A DNA stretch of 64,000 bases. Origin: Nilaparvata lugens. Lineage: Eukaryota > Arthropoda > Insecta > Hemiptera > Delphacidae. The notes under the pieces were generated by a model. It was not told where the DNA came from. It did no database searches and saw only the letters and a list, made by a program, of their open reading frames with translations. Numbering within the stretch: position 1 is the first letter of the stretch; each line of letters opens with the position of its first letter. The translations under genes were made by a program, and so were the position numbers. Shown piece by piece: positions 54,541 through 64,000 of the stretch. Location: assembly GCF_014356525.2 (NCBI RefSeq), contig NC_052509.1:37336875-37400874 (forward strand), read 5' to 3'.

Positions 54541-54574
54541 TTAAATGTGGTTGATTTTCATTCCTACACCTCCC

Positions 54575-54617
54575 GACAATTGCGGTCAGCGACAGAGTGG
54601 GTCATTTTTTATCGATA
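54575..54617. promoter_or_regulatory. Repeated CGACAGAGTGGGTCA word and DRE-like TATCGATA
   Basis: 54575-54607 repeats 53403-53437 with few mismatches. TATCGATA at 54610-54617 is the DRE core bound by DREF in insects and is typical of housekeeping promoters; a second ATCGAT word follows near 54647. It could be the original promoter of the MYBBP1A-like gene, or that of a divergent transcript, pushed away by LINE C. Confidence 0.4.
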
Positions 54618-55758
54618 TAATGAAATGTTCGATTTTCACTTCTTCATATCGATTTTAAAACGTTCTTTAATTCGTTTTTAGGATTGGCAGCGCTGTTTCT
54701 GATCTTTCCTTTCCATGTTGTTTGTTGGTGCGAGGCTCGAGGCTCGCTGTAGAGCTGCTCCTTTCTACTGCGCAAGCATAGTTTCTGTTTGAGTAACACA
54801 TTTGTAGAGCAGTTTGTTACCTGCTACTTGTAAAAATAACTGTTACCACAGAGAAGAAAGCAGAGGACGCATCTAATGTTGTGCTAAATGGGTGACCAGC
54901 AGTGTGGAGGGGGCCGCAGTATTGGAAATATCTGAAACTCAAAATATCAATGTTAATGTCCTATGCTTGAAAACTATTGCTGGGTGGAACTCCAAATATT
55001 TGTCAGACAGTGGAATTGTAAATATCTGGAACTCGAAATTATGTTGCTAGGTGGAATTGGGAGTATCTGGAACTCAAATTATTTGTTTGTCAGATGGCGG
55101 AATTGAAAATATCGGTTCCAAAGTGGGAGTACTGGTAATGTGTTTGTTATTGAGAAATGGTTCAAGTCTGACTTATTTTCTGGAATGATATGGACTAATA
55201 AGCCCACTTAGGGTAATACATAGCTCATTATATTGATGTAGGCAAGGCCTGCATGGACACTAATCATGTGGACCCGGTTGCCAGGGTGATTGTTTTTGGT
55301 AACGAACTGTTTATGAGAAAATAACTAGTTGAGTTTTAAGTTGGATTTTGATGAGAGATGTTCAAATATGTTTTATTTTATTTTGATCTTGCTTAATATG
55401 TGAACTTTTAATAAATAAAGTGACAATTAAAAAGCACATCTACAACAATATATTAATTTTGGACGGAAATATTGGACTTGAACTTTAAACAGTAAAAACA
55501 ACTTGGCTGATCTTTTTGGACTTGTTTTTCATTATCAAAATTTGGGAATAGAATACTTTTGGACCTGGTCTATTGTTCTTTTTCAATTATATTCATATGA
55601 TTTGCGATTGCACCAAAAAATAAATGGAAGTAATATAATATTTTCTAATAAAATATAATGCTCTCATATTTATTATTTTTTAGAAAATTTAATATGTTAT
55701 CAATATAATAGCATTACGTTTATAGGTTATGTTATGCATAATAATAATTATGTAAAAT
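54618..55758. other. Intergenic, possible leader region, no ORF
   Basis: 54680-54930 is GC-richer (GTGCGAGGCTCGAGGCTCGC) and could be an untranslated exon, but no splice or coding evidence was found. 54945-55130 has imperfect copies of a TATCTGGAACTCAAA word. 55520-55620 resembles 21220-21320. Confidence 0.35.
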
Positions 55759-55930
55759 GGTGTACACACGTACGTTTGCCTCGGGTAGGCATGCATGTAT
55801 TGGCTTGCATTCGCACGTCTGGACACTGATAGCTGAGGCATGTGGGCGGACCGGAGCCCTGTCGGTATTTTGGCGTGCTCAAAGGCGCCTCGGGCGAGCA
55901 TTGAATGTGTATGTGTGGACGCGTTTTTGC
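55759..55930. repeat. Family Q dispersed repeat, copy 2
   Basis: GTGTACACACGTACGTTTGC to GTGTGGACGCG, very similar to 9761-9945, followed by short GACAAACYATAGCA tandem words (about 55945-56003). Confidence 0.7.
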
Positions 55931-56073
55931 GGTTACCTACCATAGCATCGACAAACTACAGCACCGACACGACATAGCATCGACAAACCATAGCATTGAC
56001 AAGTAAAATTAATTAATTTAGGCCTGCCACCACCAGTGAATTCTATACTAACTGGAACGGGCTGTCCAATGTT

Positions 56074-56215
56074 AAACGGTGTACACACGTACGTTTGCCT
56101 CGGGTGAGCATACGTGTATGGGCTTGCATTCGCACGTCTGGACACTGTTCGCTGAGGCATGTGGGCGAACCGGAACCCTGTCAGTGTTTTGGCGTACTCA
56201 AAGGCGCCTCAGGCA
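56074..56215. repeat. Family Q dispersed repeat, copy 3
   Basis: Same start as the other two copies. The second block of copy 1 (10000-10198) is found downstream at 56605-56815, so copy 3 is separated from its second block by about 390 bp of other sequence. Confidence 0.7.
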
Positions 56216-56285
56216 ACGAGTCGCCTAAGAAACGCGAATTTCACTAGCAGACTTTGGGAGTGTGGATCACCAAAATCATCGTTTA

Positions 56286-56313
56286 ATGGATTTCTTCAGC
56301 ATCTTCATTATGG
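56286..56313 (+). other. Possible first coding exon
   Basis: ATG followed by DFFSIFIM and a GG/GTGAGT donor. A hydrophobic start and perfect donor could mark the first exon of a gene continuing to the right, but no later exon was recognised. Chance is quite possible. Confidence 0.15.
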
Positions 56314-56815
56314 GTGAGTCCCGAATATTAATCCTACTCAAATGACAAGGAGCGATCAAACTTTATTTGCATAACAACAATAGTTTTTTTCTTGTTTATT
56401 TGTACCAATCCAAATCTCTTTCAATGGTTTTTTTTGTATTAGTCTAGGCAGCCAGAGTAGAGTCAAAATTAATGTAAAAATTTGGTAGAGAAAATGTTTA
56501 AATACAACAAATTTTCATAGAGTAAAAATTAGCTTTCTTTAACCACGTCTACCCTTTGGTAAAAACAGTTCATTAATATCTAATCTACCCGAGAAATTAC
56601 AATAACAAATCAAATTGTGATCCAATAATGAATTGTAAATATTGTAGGATTTTTGTAATTTTGTAGGATAATTATGTGGAGTCTCAAATATTCAAATAGA
56701 AACATGCATGTTGTATATATTTTGTATCATGATAAAAAAATTTAGAACTGTATAATTTAGGTGAAAATAGCTTTTCTACAGGATTTCAAAACAAAGTATA
56801 GATCACATATTTTAT

Positions 56816-58850
56816 TGTAGCTATCAAATCATATTGTGTTTGTTTTATGATATCAATCAGAGTTGGTAATTAAAATTATTGTAATCTTCAATATGCTATC
56901 ATACGTTTTAGATACCAAAGCTATCTATAGTGAGATTTATTCAAACTTTGAACTAGTATTCCTTGGAGGTAAATCTTGAAGCTAATCTTTTGGAGAATCT
57001 TGTTTTGTCATGTGTATGAACAGAGTTGATTTAAAATGAACAGTAATTCAGTATTTGATTCAATTTATGGCTAATTTGGTTGAATAAGACTGTCAATTTC
57101 GTGGGACAGTGTTTAGTGCTTTGATTAGGTAATCAAAACTTCTGGGGTTATTGCAGAAATTTTCTGTTTTGGGATTCAGAATAGATATTGTCACAGAGAA
57201 GAGATCAGAGGGAACATTCTTACCGACTATTGTTTCGCCTTATGTGTAGTATCACTTATACCGGTAGAAAGCGCTTGTATACGCAAATGACGATTTCTGT
57301 CTGAGCTGAGTTAGTACTGTAGTAGGGGGACGTAGTGGGGAGTCATTGGCATCCTACACTTCCCTCTCCAACAAACCAGTTCACACCACTCTCTCCCCCC
57401 AGCAAAACAACTGCTGACAGCATTTGTGGCTTGAGGCATGTATGTCATTGTTTTGCTAATAATACATAGACTAGACATTCATTTTTCTTATTCTAATCAC
57501 TTGCTACTCTCAACTCTCCAGATCGCATGAACGCTGCTTCTCCAGTGACAAAGAGGATTAATTTTTTTCTAATCAACAAGAACTAGAAAACAATAAGTGA
57601 ATGAGTGGCCAGATTTTGTAACTTTATTACATTATGTACTTCAATTCAATAATTGAAAAAATTTAAATCAATCTAATTTAATCCACAATATTGCGATTTT
57701 GAACTTAAAAATTGAGAAAGAGCATGGAATAATTTTAATAATGACATGTTCTTGAGGTGCTGTGTAATGCAGCATTATATTTCTCTATTATTGTTCTAAA
57801 ATGATTTTAATAAATGATGTCAAAACTGCTCATTAACAATAATATTGTTTCAGTTACTTTTTTTTCATTGAATAGCCAAAGATTGTTAACCTTAATAATA
57901 TTATTTCAGTTGCTTTTTGTTTTCATTGAATAGCCAATGGTTGTCAACCTTTTTCATGGACTGTACCCATAGTGGAAAGTTCTAATTTTGCATATGAGCT
58001 AAATGCTGTTAGGCTAGCCGTCTAGCGGGAGATTGGGGAAGAGGGAGTAATTTGAAAATTCAATGAATTTCTCTCATTATAAACTTATAAGAGCCACTAT
58101 CTTCTTAGCATTCAGTAAAATAACATCCAGTTTCATTGTATATTATAAGGAGGAAATTGATTGATACTCTTTAAAAAGATTTACCTACCCCTGTTATTAT
58201 GTATGTGTATTTTTGTCGTAAATGTATTTCCTTTCCTTGATATAATACAAAATTATAAGTAGAGCAATAAAGAGCAAAACTAAAATCGTAAATCGATTTT
58301 GAAATAATCTTCATGACCTTTTAGAAGAAACTTTGTGGCTGAATCTGCTAATCAATTCCGACCATGTTGATAAACTTGAAACGCAAAAAATGCTGTTGAT
58401 TTTATCATTTTTATTCATAGTTCACTTGGACGCACGGTACGATTCAATCACTTGAAAATATCAAGAGATTGAAGATATTCTCCTCATATTCACGATCTCG
58501 GTATTTCTAAGATGGAAAACAGTAGTTGAAGATAAATATTTATGGTAACTGAGCTCCTATAGAATAAAATTTAGAACCAATCATGAGTTTCTATGATGTA
58601 TGATCCTCGTTTAAGAGACTCTTGATTAACAGTGGAATTGCGAAAAAATGGTAAAACTTCAATCGTCACTTTTTCAATCGGTTGTAACTTTCTAATGGTA
58701 TTGAAATCTAAAGTATTGTTGATTGGAGTGAGAAGAGGAGGAAATTCCTCACATCCTTGACTAGATTTTGATTTTATATCTGTATTATTTCATAAGATAT
58801 GCAGCATTGAATAAATAAATTGTCATTATTCTGTGTATGGAATATGGGTT
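56816..58850. other. Intergenic, nothing recognised
   Basis: AT-rich with no supported ORF. A 56-bp unit is tandemly duplicated at 57837-57950 (TTTCAGTTRCTTTTT...CATTGAATAGCCAA). 57300-57420 is slightly GC-richer without an ORF. Confidence 0.4.
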
Positions 58851-58854
58851 GAAG

Positions 58855-59460
58855 TACAGTGTACACTCAACAAAAAATTTCCCATTTCTCTTAGGAACTT
58901 GACTCATGATATATGATTCCCAACTACCTTGTCAAGCCGAAAAGAAAGAGCGTACGGGAAGATCCGAACATTGTATCAAAAGTTATGAATGAAATTTCGA
59001 TCCTTGAGGTGTCCTGAAAATCTTTGAGATAGAGCGTTCTACCTGTTCTCAGATTGTAGAGCACAAAATTACGCCTAGTAGGATGTTGAATTATACATTT
59101 TTGAATTGTGACAATCGGAAGATATTGTTGATTGAATACTATAGGATTTATCAAAATTGATTTTCCATGAAATTCTACTCGTTTTGGAAAAACTGTAGGA
59201 TAGAACTGATTGAAGTTATAGAGGTCTGAATGATTCCATTTTATTCTGAATTTTATATACAGTAAAAAAGGAGAGAGAGGATTTTTTTTGTCCAATGACT
59301 GGATTTGATTGTAATAGCTCAGAACTGGAGAATGAACCAGACATATTAGGTATTTGGGCCACTCTGTACAAGGAAATTTTGCATGCGAAAATTGGTTCTG
59401 GACTTCTCTTATAAACCCTAAAAAACTTCTCTTACAAACCCTAAAAAATGGGGTTATAGG
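58855..59460 (-). repeat. Family R repeat, diverged copy
   Basis: Runs from ACACTCAACAAAAAATTTCC through CAGATTGTAGAGCACAAAAT to GAAAATTGGTTCTGGACTTC. The middle part (CACCCGTTAG block) is deleted. The - strand ORF at 58924-59520 lies in this repeat and is not a gene. Confidence 0.65.
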
Positions 59461-60990
59461 GTTTATAGGTTTTTGGTTTGGCCAAAGACCGTTCAAGTCA
59501 GAAGGAAGCTTTTCCATCAAGGGCCAAGCCTAGTGATAGAGTATGTGCATATTTTTTGTAAATATTGTTGTTCACTGATGTTTTTCACTTAGTTTTATCT
59601 TCATATTTTCATATTTCAAATAAGTGATTTAATACTTCATATTTATCGTGGTATTACAGTATGTTTTTTCACCTTACAAATCGTACCAGATAGAATAGAA
59701 CATTCATGATTGTGTGCGGCTGTGTGGGCGTTATGCTCATGCATGTTGATGTTACAGATTTTTGTGTTGAAAAATTAGAGTTGGGTAGCTTAGGGGGTTA
59801 GGTTTTTGTTTGGAATTGCAATATGCTGGAATGGGTTGGAGACCAGATTGAGGTATGTTTATTGAATGAGCGAAGCGAATTCTATGTTTCAAGTCAATCA
59901 GCGTTCGTCTATTTGTAAGATTTTTTATCTTTCCAATCGTGCTTCTAAGCTCAAAAGTGTAGAGAACTTCTATTTCTCAGCATTCTCCACCGATCCTATT
60001 GCATATATCATCATACTCTAAATCCAATTTGTATGTGTGTTTGTGTGTGAATAGGCAGACGTGTGTATGAGTATAAATGTTAGTGAGTGTAGCGAGTTCT
60101 ACTGTTCTCCGAACTAATAGTTATGAAACATTTCATAACCATATAAAGTAGAATACCCGTTCCTGATTTTATGATACAATGGTAATTAAAAGATTTACTG
60201 TTATCTTCAAGGTTTATAAATAGTTTTCCAAACGAAAATTGTATAATAAAGTGATTGACCATGTCACCTCAATTTAATTAATTGATTATAAATAATTGAT
60301 TAATAATTAGTAAATTAGGTGTGAATTAATTAATAATTTAATTAATTGAGCACCTCCGCTCTGTAATTGGCGCTTGTGCGAATGTGCAGGACAAGTTTGT
60401 AGGATAACTGCAGTGAACCATGATAACACGATTACAAACGCATCCACCCCTAGTAGGCCTAGACAATAGAATACCTGGACAAAGTTTGGGACCCTAGAAC
60501 AGTCTGGTAGGGCTTCATCTCCATCTTCTCCACAAAAATTTTTAGCACATGGAATTAGGGATATTTTATTTTTTTCAATATATCACCTTCTGCTTCTCAT
60601 ACTGAGTCTAAAAGAATTGTTTATCCACCTAATACGAAATTTAGTTTTATATTGTTTATCATATTGTATGTTGATATTTCAATACGCTCTCAACTGCAAT
60701 GTCAAATAATGACTGTCTTTGTTTAAAATGAATGAATCGCCTTTCGTGACAGCTATTCTTTGTAAACTACTTTGAACAGTTGCTCTAGTGAGCCAGGGTG
60801 TCATTTGTAGATTGTAGATTCCAACCAGTTTGACACACGCACAACTGCCAACGCCCTTCTTGCAGAAAGGTGTTGCTGAAGCCTACGTGAACAATAGTAT
60901 TTCAAAACATTGTTATTCGAGGAGCTATTCACAAGTAATTGTCAATAAGGGCCTGTCTATTATAAACTGTAGGATGTTGAACAAACTAAT
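59461..60990. other. Intergenic, family W traces only
   Basis: TTGAATGAGCGAAGCGAATT at about 59861 and GTGTAGCGAGTTCTACTGTT at about 60088 resemble the two ends of family W. 60285-60350 is an AATTAATTGATT low-complexity tract. No gene. Confidence 0.4.
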
Positions 60991-60991
60991 A

Positions 60992-61393
60992 TACAGTCGA
61001 ACCTCTCTATAACAAACCTCCACCTAACGAAATCCTCTACACGACGAATTTTTACCTGATCCCATGACATTTTAGAGTTTTTGCTGCTTATTTACCTCTA
61101 TTTAACGAATTTCGGACCTCTCAACAACAAAGTTTTTTCTTGACTTCAACATACAAAGTGTAGTGTGTATAGGAAGCAGACGGTCATTTTCAAGGAATTC
61201 TTTAGTTTCAGCAGAAAGGTCAATAGACTAAAAATAATGGCAATTCAGGTAGGAAGAAGATAGGGTGGTACGATATTATAAGATCCATAGGATCGTGGCA
61301 GTTTTCTTGACATAACCTCTCAATAACGAATACCTCTCAGCAGCGAATTTTTTCTCGGGATAATCGACTTCGTTATACAGAGGTTCGACTGTA
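60992..61393. mobile_element. Pogo/Tigger-like MITE
   Basis: 402 bp between TACAGTCGAACCTCTCTATA and its near complement ATACAGAGGTTCGACTGTA, with TA at both outer ends. CAGTCGAACCTC-type termini and a TA target fit the pogo/Tigger branch of Tc1/mariner. CTCTCTATAACRAA-type words repeat inside. No transposase. Confidence 0.7.
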
Positions 61394-62176
61394 TTTTCAT
61401 TTTCATAGTATTGCTTTTCGTAACATTAAAGGACTGATGAATTTCGAAGTATTTTCTATTGGAATTCATGATAAATTAAGCTTGGTAAATATATTTTGTT
61501 CATTTATAGTGGTTTTGTATAGAATAAACAGGGTCATGCCTCCCCCCCCCACCGCACAGATTTGTTGTTTTGCCTCAACTGTTTGAAATAATCCAATCTA
61601 TGATAAAATAACATAATATAAGATCTGAGAAATATTTCTAGATAGTCTTAAACTTGTTTCTCTATACCAATTATAGGTTACATTCATTTGATCAGTGTTC
61701 ACCTTCTGATCCATTGAGGATGATCAAGAAATCATAAGTTTTGGTTCGCCTAATTTTTCAGTTTCCTGCAATTCCCGTCCAATATAACTGGCGGACAGAT
61801 AAAATTATTCCTGTCCCATCCATTGAATTTCAAAGAGAGAAGGAAATCTTCTAAATTCATCTCTCCAAAAATTTAAAACTTTCAAGAGTAATAAGTTATG
61901 ATTTTTCACAAGAGTGTTGAATTTTTGGAAACCTGAATTAAAATGCAAATTAAAATGTTTTTTCAGGTCCACCTTGTATGATGTGACTATCTTCTTATTC
62001 AATATTTGTGGTTTTGAGGAAAGCATTTGCCCATCATATCAATTGTAAGTAATATTTGAGGAGACATTATTATGCTTTTCTTACAATTATTATCAACTGT
62101 TACTACCAACTGTCAAGTCACTAGTAACAGTATTAACTATTAATTTATGGCCTATCAAGCAGCATACTAAAGCTAA
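61394..62176. other. Intergenic, nothing recognised
   Basis: AT-rich with a poly-C stretch at 61541-61550. A 73-codon - strand ORF (61805-62026) has no domain and poor coding character. Confidence 0.4.
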
Positions 62177-62180
62177 TATA

Positions 62181-63497
62181 ATAGTCCAGGCAATGGATGC
62201 TCAAAAAAAGGTAGCCTATAGAGGGGAATGTTTGGAAGACAATTTCTTACCCCGCAGTTCTGTTTAGGGTATTTAAGGAGGTAAACATGGAAAAGTGCAA
62301 TTTTCATTGCTGCAACAAGTGTTAACTCAGCGGTTCCACACCTTCAACAGAGGAGATAAAGATGCACACTTTTGGCATGTTCACCTACTAACTGGTCCAA
62401 ATTAAGCTGCAAAGTCAAAAATTGTTTCACAGACACCCCCCTTCAAATGTGATTTTCAAACGATCAATTGTTGCAGCAATGAAAATTTCACCCCCTACAT
62501 TGAAGCTGCTATAACAATGAAAGGAAAACTTGGAATAGTGGAATAATGCATCATTTCAAAGAGAATTCAATGCTCTATAAGCATCAGTTTTTATGATGCA
62601 TTGTTGGAGAGTTATAAGCCCTGAAAGAGCAAAACATTGGATGAAAACCTGTCATTTTAACAATTACACACCTTCAAGAGCGAATATCTTGGTAACTGTT
62701 TGGAATATCACAAAATTCCAGCAAACAAAAAGTGTAGAGAATTTATTAAGCTTCATTTTTGAATAGTTAGTTATGTCAGTTGAACACATTGTTCTGAAGA
62801 TAAGAGCGTGGGAGCAAAACGCTTAAAATGCAATTTTCAAACCACCCTCATCCCCTTAGCACGTGAGTTAGGAATTTTGATATGTTCTTCTCGTAACTAG
62901 TCTTAACAAAGCTGCAAAGTCAAAAATTGTGTCTAAAACATTCCCTCCAAATTCCTTTGTCAATTGGTCTATTGTTGAAAAAATGGAGATTTCACAATCA
63001 ACACTAATGCTGCTGCAACAGTTATAGGGAAATGCGTATAAGTGTGAAATTATATATCAAACTGAAGACAATTCAATGCGTTATATGCTCATAATCAGCA
63101 TGAATTTTTCCCATCGATTTTTAAAAAGTTATAAGAGCAAAAATTGAAATATATTGGAGGCAAACATGATTTTTTTCAAAAATTTTACACCTTCAAGAGA
63201 GGATATATCGAAAACTAGAGAAGATACCGCATAGAAAAAGTTGTGAGATGAATATTGTAAGAAATTATGTAAGCTTAAATTTTGTAAATAACAATTATGT
63301 ACGTAAGATTCATAGTTTTAGATTTATATGCGAGAAACCAAAAAATGGTACCTTTGAACCACCCACACCCCCGTAGCACATGGGGTAGGGGTGGGGACTT
63401 TTGATATGTTTATCTCCTTACTACCCTAAACAGAACTGTAGGGTCAAAAATTGTCTTCCAAACATTCCCCTTTATAGCCTTTTCTTGACTGGACTAT
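62181..63497. mobile_element. Family Z element, complete copy with inverted ends
   Basis: 1.3 kb with long imperfect terminal inverted repeats (over 100 bp): ATAGTCCAG...AGGGGAATGTTTGGAAGACA at the left and its counterpart TGTCTTCCAAACATTCCCCT...CTGGACTAT at the right. Inside, a 0.5-kb module recurs (CAAAGTCAAAAATTGT at about 62410, 62915 and, as GGGTCAAAAATTGT, 63441). Outer TATAAT words may contain the target site. Non-coding. Confidence 0.7.
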
Positions 63498-64000
63498 TAT
63501 AAGAACGGAATGTTCATTAACTTGCTGTATACATAAGTGCCTGAGTAACTGAGTAGAGGAGGGTTTATTTCTGACGTATTAAAAGTGGCCTTCAGATGTT
63601 TTCATCAACAATTAATTTTTGTCACATTCCAGGATTTGACTGCATAAGCACTTATCTGTATTGAATGGAGAAAAGTTACCTTAGCTTAAAGAAAGACCTC
63701 TATGCCTTGCCTGTATTCAGGCATTATAAAGTAGGTCTACCTGAATTTTGTTACTGTAAAATCTAATGGATAAGAAACATTTTTTTGGCATATGTAGTGT
63801 CTTATATCTCACTATAAAATGAATGCTCTATGTGAGAGGAAAACTCTTCAACAAATCTTTTGACGTATTGACTTTTGATTGTATTCTTTGACTGTACATA
63901 AGCATTTTTGTGAATTCAATATTGATTATTGTTATTCTGTAATGTACTTGTCATAGAATAAGATTATTTAATCTCATAGTAGAATAGTTTAATGAAGGCG
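63498..64000. other. Window end, nothing recognised
   Basis: AT-rich, with no ORF and no repeat recognised. Confidence 0.4.

Noticed and set aside
58924..59520. 198-codon - strand ORF
   Set aside because: It is open by chance in a diverged family R repeat; the same region is closed in the other copies and no domain is visible.
1..64000. Operon or secretion/defence gene cluster
   Set aside because: Introns, LINEs and LTR elements show eukaryotic DNA; no bacterial-type gene cluster is present.

Overview
This is eukaryotic DNA, most likely from a hemipteran insect. A planthopper-like genome is my guess, made from the AT-rich background and the dense, mixed transposon load; the species cannot be fixed from the sequence alone. 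It is a scaffold piece with one 100-base gap (36382-36481). Only two host genes are certain. The first is cytosolic Hsp90 (hsp83/HSP90AA-type) on the + strand: promoter near 22.8-23.16 kb, an untranslated first exon, a 6-kb transposon-filled intron, and three coding exons from 29301 to 33740. The second is an intronless MYBBP1A / DNA polymerase V-like nucleolar protein on the - strand (49793-53179). A terminal coding exon of an unidentified + strand gene is possible at 40809-40903.

Most of the rest is mobile DNA, often nested. 108-6738 is a complete but pol-less LTR retrotransposon lying on the - strand: LTRs of about 790 bp, a 4-bp target duplication, a tRNA-like primer site, a polypurine tract, one coiled-coil gag-position ORF and a Met-Pro-encoding minisatellite. 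It sits inside a copy of an abundant repeat, here called family R. 8.7-10.9 kb is a near-perfect inverted duplication (667-bp arms) of a LINE 5' part plus half a MITE. 9.5-20 kb is a LINE graveyard: an RTE-like element on the - strand is split by two + strand LINEs. LINE B ends in TGAATCT repeats. LINE A is nearly full length, with PHD and SGNH-esterase ORF1, APE endonuclease and reverse transcriptase, and 180-bp tandem units in its 5' region. A frameshifted THAP zinc finger lies just beyond.

The Hsp90 promoter has three clusters of perfect GAA/TTC pentamers (heat-shock elements) ahead of a TATA box and is the clearest regulatory region. Hsp90 intron 1 and the 34-49 kb and 54-64 kb stretches hold several non-autonomous families, named here for reference: T (hairpin-ended, about 0.8 kb), R (about 0.8 kb), Z (0.5-kb modules, about 1.3 kb), W (GACCGAGCGAAG ends), Q (GTACACACGTACG), a TATAGTGAGG MITE family, and a Helitron-like insertion with a clean empty site. 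The MYBBP1A upstream region has received a LINE remnant flanked by a 33-bp direct repeat, and a TATCGATA (DRE-like) motif lies beyond it.

I found no CRISPR array, operon, rRNA or convincing tRNA gene. The most notable unexplained items are the pol-less LTR element with its minisatellite, the inverted LINE duplication, the T family and the Helitron-like insertion. Host genes and transposons show no functional link beyond insertion in introns and flanks.
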